A DNA stretch of 64,000 nucleotides from Ferribacterium limneticum (GTDB lineage: Bacteria > Pseudomonadota > Gammaproteobacteria > Burkholderiales > Rhodocyclaceae). The DNA lies in NCBI RefSeq assembly GCF_020510585.1, contig NZ_CP075190.1, forward strand, positions 2,726,001 to 2,790,000, written 5' to 3'. A program made the translations under genes and the position numbers. This document shows positions 24,573 through 33,500 of this stretch, piece by piece. Under the pieces are notes generated by a model that saw only the letters and a list, made by a program, of their open reading frames with translations, was not told where the DNA came from and did not search any database. Each line of letters opens with the position of its first letter. Positions within the stretch are counted from its first letter, which is position 1.

Positions 24573-25160
24573 CTACGCCAAAATGTCTATCTTTCCTGCT
24601 TGGGGTGGCGTTCCGCCCGCTAGGTCATATCTGCAGAAAAACCCCTGCTTTCCCTCAATGGCGCGGCGTTGACGAACAAGTGCATTGCACGCCCAGAGGA
24701 CTTCCCATGGAATCATACGAAGGTCTTCTGCGATGGTTTCAAAGCTCGTAAAGCCACTGCTGCTTAACCTAGCTAGTACCGACGATAAAAAGCTCTCATC
24801 GAAGACTGGCTCCGCAGTTGTGCGGGTATCGGGCCAAAGAATCTTGTCCCTCCAGACAATGAAGTGCGCGCGACACCCGGTGTCCCTCCAGACGGATGGG
24901 AAAATCGTAAGGTCTTGTCCGGTATCGTACGTCCGCCACGCCTTCCCCACACGCCGATCGAGATTGATCGGAAGAATTTCTCCGCAACCGTCAGGGCATG
25001 CCATTACGATGGAGCGCGGGACCCCACGTACCACGAGAACGTAGTCCCCTGGGGAATGAAGCTTCGGAATAGCTTCCGAAAACCTCGAAGTGCTTCCTCT
25101 TGAATTAATTCGATGAGCTAGTCCCAATGCAATTGCTCCAAATTGTCGGCTTGGCGACAT
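24573..25160 (-). CDS. Second, divergent DUF6527 protein facing the operon
   Basis: 195 residues from the ATG at 25160. The core aligns with the operon copy: ACPDGCGEILPINLD, then FPSVWRDTGCRAHFIVW, then IPWEVLWACNALVRQRR. C-x3-C and C-x2-H are kept, but the middle Cys of the operon copy's C-x-C-x-C is Asp here. It has about 20 extra N-terminal residues. It converges on the operon copy with 53 bp between stops and has its own promoter. It is a paralogue rather than a duplicate: identity is only moderate. It could be a second specificity factor or belong to a lost second operon. Confidence 0.7.
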   Translation of the reverse strand: MSPSRQFGAIALGLAHRINSRGSTSRFSEAIPKLHSPGDYVLVVRGVPRSIVMACPDGCGEILPINLDRRVGKAWRTYDTGQDLTIFPSVWRDTGCRAHFIVWRDKILWPDTRTTAEPVFDESFLSSVLARLSSSGFTSFETIAEDLRMIPWEVLWACNALVRQRRAIEGKQGFFCRYDLAGGTPPQAGKIDILA

Positions 25161-25628
25161 TCTAAGACCTATGCCCCCAGCTCAATCACAAACCGACCCA
25201 TAACAATCATGGCTGTAGCCTGAAGTGACAAGCAATCTTTCGGAAGGGGCTCTTGGTCTACGGCGGCTGGTCTATTCATTGCGGACGTCGGAGGCTCTGA
25301 CCGCCGAAGTCCGCTTCGGCCGAGCTGCCGACTGTTGTCGGTAGCATGAGGCCGGATCTCGGCCTTAACGGACGTTGGTCTTCAGATAAAGCAAAGGCCC
25401 GTAAGTTGTCTTCACCGGCCATTCGCTAGCCGCTGCCGGAGCGGCCGCATTGCCTATACCGTTACGGCAGATTGGTGACCTTTGCGGGCGGTCAGGCTTT
25501 GGGGTTACGGACAATCAATGCCTGAACTCACCTGCCTAGCGCTGCTTATCGCGACAGGCGGGGGGAAGGACTGCTCAGAAGTGAATGCCGGACATCCGGA
25601 AAACACGAATTCCAACCAAGTTCGTTTG
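25161..25628. repeat. Intergenic tract with degenerate repeats
   Basis: No gene is supported. 25290-25440 carries the dispersed intergenic repeat words (GCCGACTGTTGTCGGTAGC, ATGAGGCCG...CGGCC, CGGCCATTCGC) also seen near 9400, 10880 and 18930. The tract separates the ubiquitin-like locus from the signalling cluster. Confidence 0.4.
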
Positions 25629-27653
25629 TCAGGCAGGCGATTCATCTTGATCCCGAAATTGCTCCAGCGCGCAATCAATGGCTTTGTTCAGTTCTTCAAT
25701 GTTGATCGGTTTAGTGATGTAGCGGAAAAAGCCGATGTGCAGTCCCGCTGTGACATCTCGGGGCATCGCATTAGCCGTAACGGCGATTACAGGTATATGC
25801 GCGGTTTCAGGCGTTTCCCGCAGAATCTTCAGGGCGTCAATGCCATTCATGCCGGGTAGATTGATGTCCATAAGGATCACCTCTGGCAAATGGATGCAAG
25901 CCAGTTCAATGCCAAGATGGGCATCAGGTGCCGACAGCATGCGAAGGCCAGGGCGGAAGCGAATGATTTCTTCCACCAGCTTCAGATTGGCTGGGTTGTC
26001 TTCCACGTAGAGCAGTGTTTGCACCGTGTCATCATGTTGAATCACCGGGGATTGGGCGCGGGCTGGGAGGATATCCTCATCTGGCTTGGCGGCTGTGGGA
26101 GACACAGACCTCAATTCGATCCAGAACACACTGCCAATTCCGGGCGTGCTGCTGACACCGATCTCTCCACCCATCAGGTCCACCAGGCGCTTTGTCACGA
26201 CCAAACCAATTCCGGTTCCTTCCACTGCCCCGGCTTCCTGCCCCAGACGATTGAAGGGCTTAAACAAGCCCTCAAGCTGAATCGGGCTCAGACCGACTCC
26301 GGTGTCCCTGACCGAAATACGAATCCGTTCGGCGTCGATCGGCTCGTACTCGATGGCCACTGCGCCCGAGGAACGATTGTATTTGACTGCGTTGGAAAGA
26401 AGATTGAGGAGAACTTGCTTTAGGCGAGTGCGATCGGCTAAGACATTCAGCCCGAGATCATCGGGAAATATCGTTTGAATATTGTATTGATGCCCCATTG
26501 GTTCAATCATGGCCCGGCATTCCTGCATCACCTCGGCGATGGCGACGGGTTCCAGCGAGAGCGTCATGGCACCCGATTCGACCTTGGCCAGATCAAGGAT
26601 CTCGTTAATCAGGGTCAGTAGATGTCGGCCCGCCTTGAGGATGTGATTGGTAAAGTCCTTCTTCTGTGCCAGCGTGGTTGGCATCGTATCTGTGACCAAG
26701 ATTTCCGCAAAACCGAGGATGGCGTTGAGGGGGGTGCGTAGTTCATGGCTCATGCTGGAGAGGAATGTCGACTTGGCACGATTGGCTTCCTCCGCGGCGG
26801 TAGTCGCCAACTCCAGTTCCCGGTTCGATCGCTCAAGCGCTGCCGTCCGTTCGCGAACCCGCATTTCGAGGCCCGCATTTAGGCGCATCACCTCCTGCTG
26901 GGCAATCTTCCGCTCTTCGGCTTCGCGCGCTATTTCCTGGCTTGACACCTCCAGAGCTGCCGTGCGCCGTTCGATCTCGGCCAGCATGTCGTTGAACGAG
27001 TTGACCAGCATTCCAATCTCGTCATCGCTCATTTTTTCGGCACGACGCGAGTAATCGCGCTGCTCGACAACCTCGCGGGCGACGTTGGCAATCGCAAATA
27101 TCGGCTGAGTTACCACGCGTTCAAGACGCGAAATCAAGAAAAATGCAATCACCATGGCCATGATGGATAGAAGCGCCGTCAGGCTCGCATTGTTGAGGAT
27201 TGTTCCGAGCAAGTCGTAGTCGACGCGTAAATAGACCGTGCCCAGAATGACGCCATCCTTGATGATGCGCTTGAAGAGAATCAGGCTATTACCTTCAACA
27301 CGAATGTTGTCGGCTTCAGGCAGTGTTGGGAATGGACTCGAATTTTCGGCTGCGGAATAGCTGGCGAACAGGTTGCCGCGTTCATTGTAGATAGCTGCGG
27401 CACGAACCTGCGACCGGAACTCGAGCAATTTCAGATTTTCTGCAGCGAGTCGCTGGTCATCGAAAATGAGCGCCGGCGAGGTCATGCGCCCCAGCAGTTC
27501 AGACTGCGTGCTCATGTCGGCGATCAGATTGCGGTGAAACGTCCAGAGTTGGATAGCGACCGTCCCTAGAAAAGCGACAAACAGCGCCGTAAAAGTGCTA
27601 ACCAGCACGATTCCCAGCAGCTTTTCGCGAATGGAAAGGGGCCGGAGTTTCAT
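25629..27653 (-). CDS. Hybrid histidine kinase (CHASE8-like, HAMP, HisKA, HATPase, REC)
   Basis: 674 residues. TM1 is at about 12-34, a periplasmic CHASE8-like sensor at about 40-150, TM2 at about 155-178, HAMP at about 180-235 (DEIGMLVNSFNDML) and a coiled coil to about 300. HisKA has SSMSHELRTPL (His about 312) and HATPase has NLLSNAVKYN, DTGVGL and GTGIGL. The C-terminal receiver has Asp in ILMDINLPG and Lys in ITKP. The start overlaps the YfiR stop by 4 bp (ATGA). With YfiR and the TonB receptor upstream it forms a three-gene unit common in related bacteria; the periplasmic YfiR probably gates the CHASE domain. Output is phosphotransfer to an unlinked regulator. Confidence 0.88.
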   Translation of the reverse strand: MKLRPLSIREKLLGIVLVSTFTALFVAFLGTVAIQLWTFHRNLIADMSTQSELLGRMTSPALIFDDQRLAAENLKLLEFRSQVRAAAIYNERGNLFASYSAAENSSPFPTLPEADNIRVEGNSLILFKRIIKDGVILGTVYLRVDYDLLGTILNNASLTALLSIMAMVIAFFLISRLERVVTQPIFAIANVAREVVEQRDYSRRAEKMSDDEIGMLVNSFNDMLAEIERRTAALEVSSQEIAREAEERKIAQQEVMRLNAGLEMRVRERTAALERSNRELELATTAAEEANRAKSTFLSSMSHELRTPLNAILGFAEILVTDTMPTTLAQKKDFTNHILKAGRHLLTLINEILDLAKVESGAMTLSLEPVAIAEVMQECRAMIEPMGHQYNIQTIFPDDLGLNVLADRTRLKQVLLNLLSNAVKYNRSSGAVAIEYEPIDAERIRISVRDTGVGLSPIQLEGLFKPFNRLGQEAGAVEGTGIGLVVTKRLVDLMGGEIGVSSTPGIGSVFWIELRSVSPTAAKPDEDILPARAQSPVIQHDDTVQTLLYVEDNPANLKLVEEIIRFRPGLRMLSAPDAHLGIELACIHLPEVILMDINLPGMNGIDALKILRETPETAHIPVIAVTANAMPRDVTAGLHIGFFRYITKPINIEELNKAIDCALEQFRDQDESPA

Positions 27654-28243
27654 AGCGCTTCTTTCACAACCTTGTACGCAGCCGCCAGCATCAGCGCACT
27701 GATCTTCAGGCGTCCAGCCTCTACCGGTGCGAGGGCGACCTCGAAACGCAAGCGGTCTTGGGTGACCACGAAATTGACCATACTGCCTAATGCGTAGGCA
27801 CCATCTGAGTCGGTTACGGTCAACACCGGGCGCCCCTTCAAGGCAGCATAAATCTCAATCAACCTGTTTCTTTCCAGCCGACCAAGAAACAGCACATGGA
27901 TGTCAGTCGGGGAGTCGCTGCGCTGCAGCTTGCGTACCCTGAGTGATCTGCCGTTGACTGTCCTGCCTGCGACAAGATTGACCAGTTCATCGGCCAAGTC
28001 ATCCTCGCCCATCACGCCGATGATGATCGGGCTGTCGGCACCGGTAAATGCCCCGGGTGGCCATTCAACAAAACCGGTGAATTTGTGGAGATACGCGGCT
28101 TTGACCTGGCGTTCGATTTCCGTGATGCGCTGTGCCGTCTGGGCCATCGCCTCCGATGAAAGCTGAAACGGCCCCACCAGCAAACCTCCTAGCGCCAGCC
28201 AGGTAGCGCAACAACAGGCCGAAAGGGAGATTGATCGGTTCAT
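27650..28243 (-). CDS. YfiR-family periplasmic protein (DUF4154)
   Basis: 197 residues with a signal peptide-like N-terminus (CCCATWLALGGLLVGPF then an AMAQ-type cleavage site). The mature part fits YfiR/DUF4154: VKAAYLHKFTGFVEWPP near the start, IIIGVMGEDDL, HVLFLGRLE, DSDGAYALGSMVNFVV, and the end KISALMLAAAYKVV. In Pseudomonas, YfiR is a periplasmic inhibitor of the diguanylate cyclase YfiN. Here the partner in that position is a CHASE8-like histidine kinase. It overlaps the kinase start by 4 bp and follows the TonB receptor gene by about 70 bp. Confidence 0.85.
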   Translation of the reverse strand: MNRSISLSACCCATWLALGGLLVGPFQLSSEAMAQTAQRITEIERQVKAAYLHKFTGFVEWPPGAFTGADSPIIIGVMGEDDLADELVNLVAGRTVNGRSLRVRKLQRSDSPTDIHVLFLGRLERNRLIEIYAALKGRPVLTVTDSDGAYALGSMVNFVVTQDRLRFEVALAPVEAGRLKISALMLAAAYKVVKEAL

Positions 28244-28315
28244 CTTGGTCGGGAATCGAGAGTTTTCAGCACGAGTCTGCGAATGTTTTCGGATATGGTC
28301 TCGCTATTGCATCGA

Positions 28316-30316
28316 TCAGAAACGGGTTAGCACCTTAAAGAATGCGCTGGGTTCCAACTCGGTGCGGGTCAATATATTGGTGAACTCCCCGTGTCCCTTG
28401 CTGCCCAGGTTTTGCGCCGTCACTGAAAATTCCAGATTGGGGCTGGGACTCCAGCCATAACGAATGTCCACGGCGGTGTATGCCGGTACCTCAGGATTCG
28501 ACAAACCAGCAACATGACGTACGGCGATGTCCACTTCGCTGTGCTCGGACAGGTTGAGCGATGAACGCAGTATCCACTTGTGGGCTGGATCCTTGTCACG
28601 ACTGAGAAGGGCAGCCTGATCGTTGCTCCCCGACTTGAGTTTGAGGCTTTCCTTCTGCACGGTATAGCCTGCGCTCAGTCGCCAAATCGGCGTGGCCTGA
28701 AAGGTGCTCCACATTTCGATGCCACTGGTTTTGCCCTCCATGTTGTTGGCAAAAACGACGGAAAGTGGGCTGAAATTCACCTCTTGCGTCCGTAGCCGAT
28801 CATAGTCCGCATGAAAGATGGTCGCCGCAAAGGACAGGCGTGAATTCGGCTGACCCCGATAACCCAGTTCATAGACGTTGGCGATCTCGGAGCGGACGTC
28901 GGGACCGCCGATCAGCAGAAACGGTGGTTTGCCCGGCACAAAGACATCACGGTCGAGCCGCGATGGCGCCCGTACGGTGCGCGAAACGGCCCCCCACAGC
29001 AGGTGGTCGGGCGCCACTTTCCAAGCCAGCCGGGCATTGGGGAGAAATTCGACGCCGGTATAGTCATTCTTCTCGAAGCGTGCGCCAAGAGTGAACCGCA
29101 GATCATCGCGTAAAGTCATCTCGTCTTGGGCAAACAGGCTCACCCATCGCTGATCGACATGAGCCGGCAGGAAGGCGATGATGGGGCTGTTGGTCACCCG
29201 ATCCATCCCGTAGCGATATTCGGCACCCCAGACCAAGGAGTGCCTGCCGAAGCGAGGCAAGGTGTGTTGCATCTGGAGGTCGAAAATATCGAGCGTTTCA
29301 CTGAAAAACGGGGGGACGTCCCGTTTCGTGCCATCGTAGTAAAACTGCAGGCTCAATCTGCCCTCGCGGTCTAGGACGCGCTCCCAGCGCGTGAGCAAAT
29401 TCACCCCGGAAAGCTGAATCGGGCCCAGCGCAAACGTTGGGCCAGTGACGATGGCGCCAGGTGCCGGTTGCCGTTCGCCGCCATCGTAGACATTGCCTTG
29501 CATCATCAGTTGGTCGCCCGCTCGGCCCCAGTCGATGCGAAAACCTGCCTGGGCCATGTGGGAGGCGTCATCCACGGCCGATCCGCGAGCGGTTTCCGTA
29601 TGCTTGCGCTCGCCATATTTCCCATAAACCCGGTAACTTCCATCAGCCCCCATCGGCCCGCCGTAACGTAGTGCTGTGATGGACTCCTGGTTTCCGGCAC
29701 CGACGGTTGCCAAGCCGCCTTGCGTATTCGCCGCTGAGCGCGTGATCACATTGATCACGCCATTGACCGCATTGGTGCCCCACAGCGTGCCACCGGGGCC
29801 GCTGATCACTTCAATGCGGTCGACGTCTTCAAGCATCACATTTTGCACATCCCAGAAAACCCCGGAGAACAAAGGCGTGTAGACGGACCGACCATCGATC
29901 AAGACCAGTAGTTTGTTGGCCGAACTACCGTTGAAGCCGCGGGCGCTAATCGCATAGGCGTTGGCACTGACCTGCGCCACGTGCAGATTGGGCGCCAGGC
30001 GCAAGGCTTCGGGGAGGCTGGTGACGCCCGAGCGCCGAATGTCATCGTGGGTAATGACGAAAACCGATGCAGCCGCGTCGGCCAGACTCTCGTCGCGCTT
30101 TGACACCGAGGTGACGCGAATTTCCGCCAATTCGTCGAATGACAGGCTGGCAAGGTCGGCCGCCGGCGATGCTGTCTGGAAAGACAATGCGCCCAGACTC
30201 AATGCTATGGCGGAAGCGCGCGACCACGACATGGGAAGCCAATGCCCTGATGGCGGTCTGCGAATGACTGAAGAGGAAATTCTTTCACACTTTCCCTCTA
30301 GTTGCGGTCCAGGCAT
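28316..30316 (-). CDS. TonB-dependent outer-membrane receptor
   Basis: 666 residues from the ATG at 30316, chosen for GGGAGGGG five bases upstream; starts at 30355 or 30229 are also in frame. A late signal sequence (SRASAIALSLGALSF) leads to the plug domain: DLASLSFDELAEIRVTSV, SVFVITHDDIRRSG, LPEALRLAPNLHVA, GTLWGTNAVNGVINV. The beta-barrel follows. The last residue is Phe, as required for barrel assembly. The ligand is not evident. Linkage to YfiR and a sensor kinase suggests it senses or imports something that controls them; receptors of this type are recurrent in YfiR operons. Confidence 0.88.
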   Translation of the reverse strand: MPGPQLEGKCERISSSVIRRPPSGHWLPMSWSRASAIALSLGALSFQTASPAADLASLSFDELAEIRVTSVSKRDESLADAAASVFVITHDDIRRSGVTSLPEALRLAPNLHVAQVSANAYAISARGFNGSSANKLLVLIDGRSVYTPLFSGVFWDVQNVMLEDVDRIEVISGPGGTLWGTNAVNGVINVITRSAANTQGGLATVGAGNQESITALRYGGPMGADGSYRVYGKYGERKHTETARGSAVDDASHMAQAGFRIDWGRAGDQLMMQGNVYDGGERQPAPGAIVTGPTFALGPIQLSGVNLLTRWERVLDREGRLSLQFYYDGTKRDVPPFFSETLDIFDLQMQHTLPRFGRHSLVWGAEYRYGMDRVTNSPIIAFLPAHVDQRWVSLFAQDEMTLRDDLRFTLGARFEKNDYTGVEFLPNARLAWKVAPDHLLWGAVSRTVRAPSRLDRDVFVPGKPPFLLIGGPDVRSEIANVYELGYRGQPNSRLSFAATIFHADYDRLRTQEVNFSPLSVVFANNMEGKTSGIEMWSTFQATPIWRLSAGYTVQKESLKLKSGSNDQAALLSRDKDPAHKWILRSSLNLSEHSEVDIAVRHVAGLSNPEVPAYTAVDIRYGWSPSPNLEFSVTAQNLGSKGHGEFTNILTRTELEPSAFFKVLTRF

Positions 30317-30577
30317 CTTGACCCCTCCCGACACTGAACTACTGTCACTTGGCATTGGTTACCCCGCGGCAATCCCGGTATCCCAGTGATACTAGACTCC
30401 GATATGACCAACGAGTTCAGTGGTTTGAAATCGATTGAGTCGGCGAATCGCCAATAGCCAATAAGGACTAGCCAAGATGGCAAGCAACATAATCGTCTAG
30501 CCGGTGTCGAATGCAATGTGCCGATATGCCCAACGCTTTTCGGACGTTTTCTTATTAAAGGGGAAGGTGGCGACGGT

Positions 30578-33500
30578 ATGGCCTCCATTCTGGTCGTTGA
30601 CGACCGACCAATTAACCGCGAATTTCTCATTACTTTGCTGGGCTTTGTCGGCCATGAGACGCTGCAGGCAGCCGATGGCGCCGAAGCGCTTGCTCTGGTC
30701 ATCGAGCATCGCCCTGACCTGATCATCACCGACGTGCTGATGCCGGTGATGGATGGTATTGAATTCGTCCGTCGCTTGCATGCCGATCCGGCCATCGCCG
30801 ACATCCCGGTGATTTTCTACACGGCCACCTATCGCCTTGCCGAGGCATTGCCAATGGCACAGAGCTGTGGCGTGGACACGGTGATCGGCAAACCGGCATC
30901 GCCGCAGGTCATTCTCGACGCGGTCGCTGCCAAGCTCGGTGCGCAGGCGACGCCTAAATCGGCCGAAACGAAGGGTGTGGCAGGCATGGTGAGGGACAGG
31001 CCGGCACCGGCGATGATCGCCGGTCTGCCCGATCTGCAGCAGCGCCTGAATGACCTGCATATCGAGCAGGGGCCGCTGAGCGCCTCGGGTCCGGCCTCGC
31101 TGGAGGTCGCGACGACGCTCGGTCTACGCCTTGCTGCGGTACTCGAACTGGGCCTGGAACTTGGGCCAGAACGGGACATCGATCGCCTCCTCGATATCTT
31201 TGTCAGTGCGGCGCGCGACATCATGAAAGCGCAATTTTCTGCCGCCGGCCTGGTCAACCGCAGCGGTGACGTCAGCTACCTGGTTGTACGTGGCCTGCCG
31301 GAAGAATTACAGCCGCAACTCGCGGCGAAGAGCCTGGCCGGCACTTTCGCAACGCTCGTTGCCGATGGCCAGGTCCAGCGCCTGATCGGTGCGGATGCCA
31401 TGGCGGCTCTGCCGCCCGCTCACCCCCCGGTGCACGATTTTCTGCTCTTGCCGATCCGCTCGCTGACATGCGATCTTGGTTGGCTGTATTTTGCCGACAA
31501 GCAGGGCGCAACGGCCTTTGCCGATGAAGATGTACAAATCGCCACGCTCCTCGTCACCAAGCTGGCGCTAGCCTGCGAAAACCTGCGCTTGTTCGCGGAA
31601 GCCCAAAACCACGCCCGCGAACTGGAGATCGAGGTGGCTGCGCGACTGGAAAAAGAAGGGCGTTTCCGTCTCGCGGTGGACGCTGTCGGCATGGGCATCT
31701 GGATCTGGCATCTGAAAACCGATGCCCTGACCTTGGACGACCGGGTGTTTGAATTATTCGGCTTGCCGTTAATGCAGCCCAATAATGGGTCGGTCGATTA
31801 CGATTACTGGACATCGCATATTCACCCGGACGACATCGGTTTTGTCGATGCGCAGCTACGCCAATTCGTTGCCGGCGATGGTCGCTATGCCCCGAGCTTT
31901 CGCATCGTGCACGACAATGGCGACGTGCGCTGGTTGCGGGCGGCAGCCATCATCGAATACGACACGCTGGGCGCCCCGCTGCAGGTCGTCGGGACCAGCC
32001 TCGACATCACCGAGGAAACCCTGGCGAAGAACGAAATTGTCGAACTCAACACCACCCTGGAGGCGCAGGTTGCCGCGCGCACTACCGATCTGCAGGCGGC
32101 AATCGAATCCCTGAACGACCGGGAAAATTTTATTCACACCGTGACGGATGCGCTGCCCATTCTGATTGGCTACTGGGATGCCGATCTGTGCCTCCGCTTT
32201 GCCAACATCGCCTACCGTGACTGGTTTGGCAGGCCCGATGAAATCATTGGCATTCAGATGTGCGAACTGCTGGGCGCTGACTTCTTTGCCGATATCGAGC
32301 CGTATATCCGAGGCGCACTCCGTGGCCAGGAACAGAGCTTTGAGCGAGCACTGATCCGGCGCGATGGCTCCACCAGACAAACACTGGCCACCTACATACC
32401 GGACATCCTCGACGATCACGTGCGCGGCTTTTATGTCATGGTGGCTGATGTTACCAAGCTGAAGGAGGCTGAACTTCAACTGGCTGAGCTTAATGTCGAA
32501 TTGGCAGCTCGCGCCTCTGCTGCCGAAGGCGCCACCCGTGCCAAGAGCGAATTTCTGGCCAATATGAGTCACGAAATAAGGACGCCGATGAACGGCATCC
32601 TCGGTTTGTGCTATTTGATGGAGAAACAGGACTTGTCGCCAGCCGCGCGCGAGATGTTGCGGCGGATCAATGGTGCCGGTCGGGCTTTGCTAGGCATCAT
32701 CAACGACATACTCGATTTCTCGAAAATCGAGGCCCGCCAGCTGGTGATCGAACAAGTGCCATTCCGGCTCAGCGATGTCCTGGATAACCTCGCCACCAGC
32801 ATGTCCGCTGCTGTGGGTAGCAAACCGGTCGAGTTGCTGGTCGGACCGGCCCCGGCCGGCGCCGATTTCCTCACCGGGGATCCCTTGCGACTGGGACAGG
32901 TCTTGATCAATCTGGTCGGTAATGCCATCAAATTTACTGAGCAGGGCGAAGTCGTGGTTCGTATCGCGCGCCTGGATGACGCGATGAACAGTGCTCGGGC
33001 GACCCTGCTTTTCACGGTACGCGACACCGGAATCGGTATCCCCGAAAACAAGCAGGAGGCCATCTTCCATGCTTTCAGCCAGGCGGATACGTCTACTACG
33101 CGCAACTTTGGCGGCACCGGTCTCGGACTTACCATCAGCAATCGCCTGGTCGAACTGATGGGCGGATCGCTCCGCGTGAAGAGCGCACCGGGCAAGGGCA
33201 GCGAGTTCAGCTTCGAGATCACCTTCGCTTTAAGCGAACCGGGTAACAATGTCATTCCGGACATGACCCATCAGCGGGTTCTGGTGGCTGACGATCAGGA
33301 TTCGGCAAGGGCCGTGCTGGCCGAGACGGTAGCCAGCCTGGGCTGGCATGCCGAAACCGTGGCGTCCGGCGAACAGGCGATCGACCGGGTACGCGCTGAC
33401 CCGGCCTACGATATTCTCTTGCTCGATTGGCGCATGCCCGGCCTCGATGGCGTCCAGACAGCCGCCCGGATTCGCTCAAGCTTCAGTCAACTGAACGATC

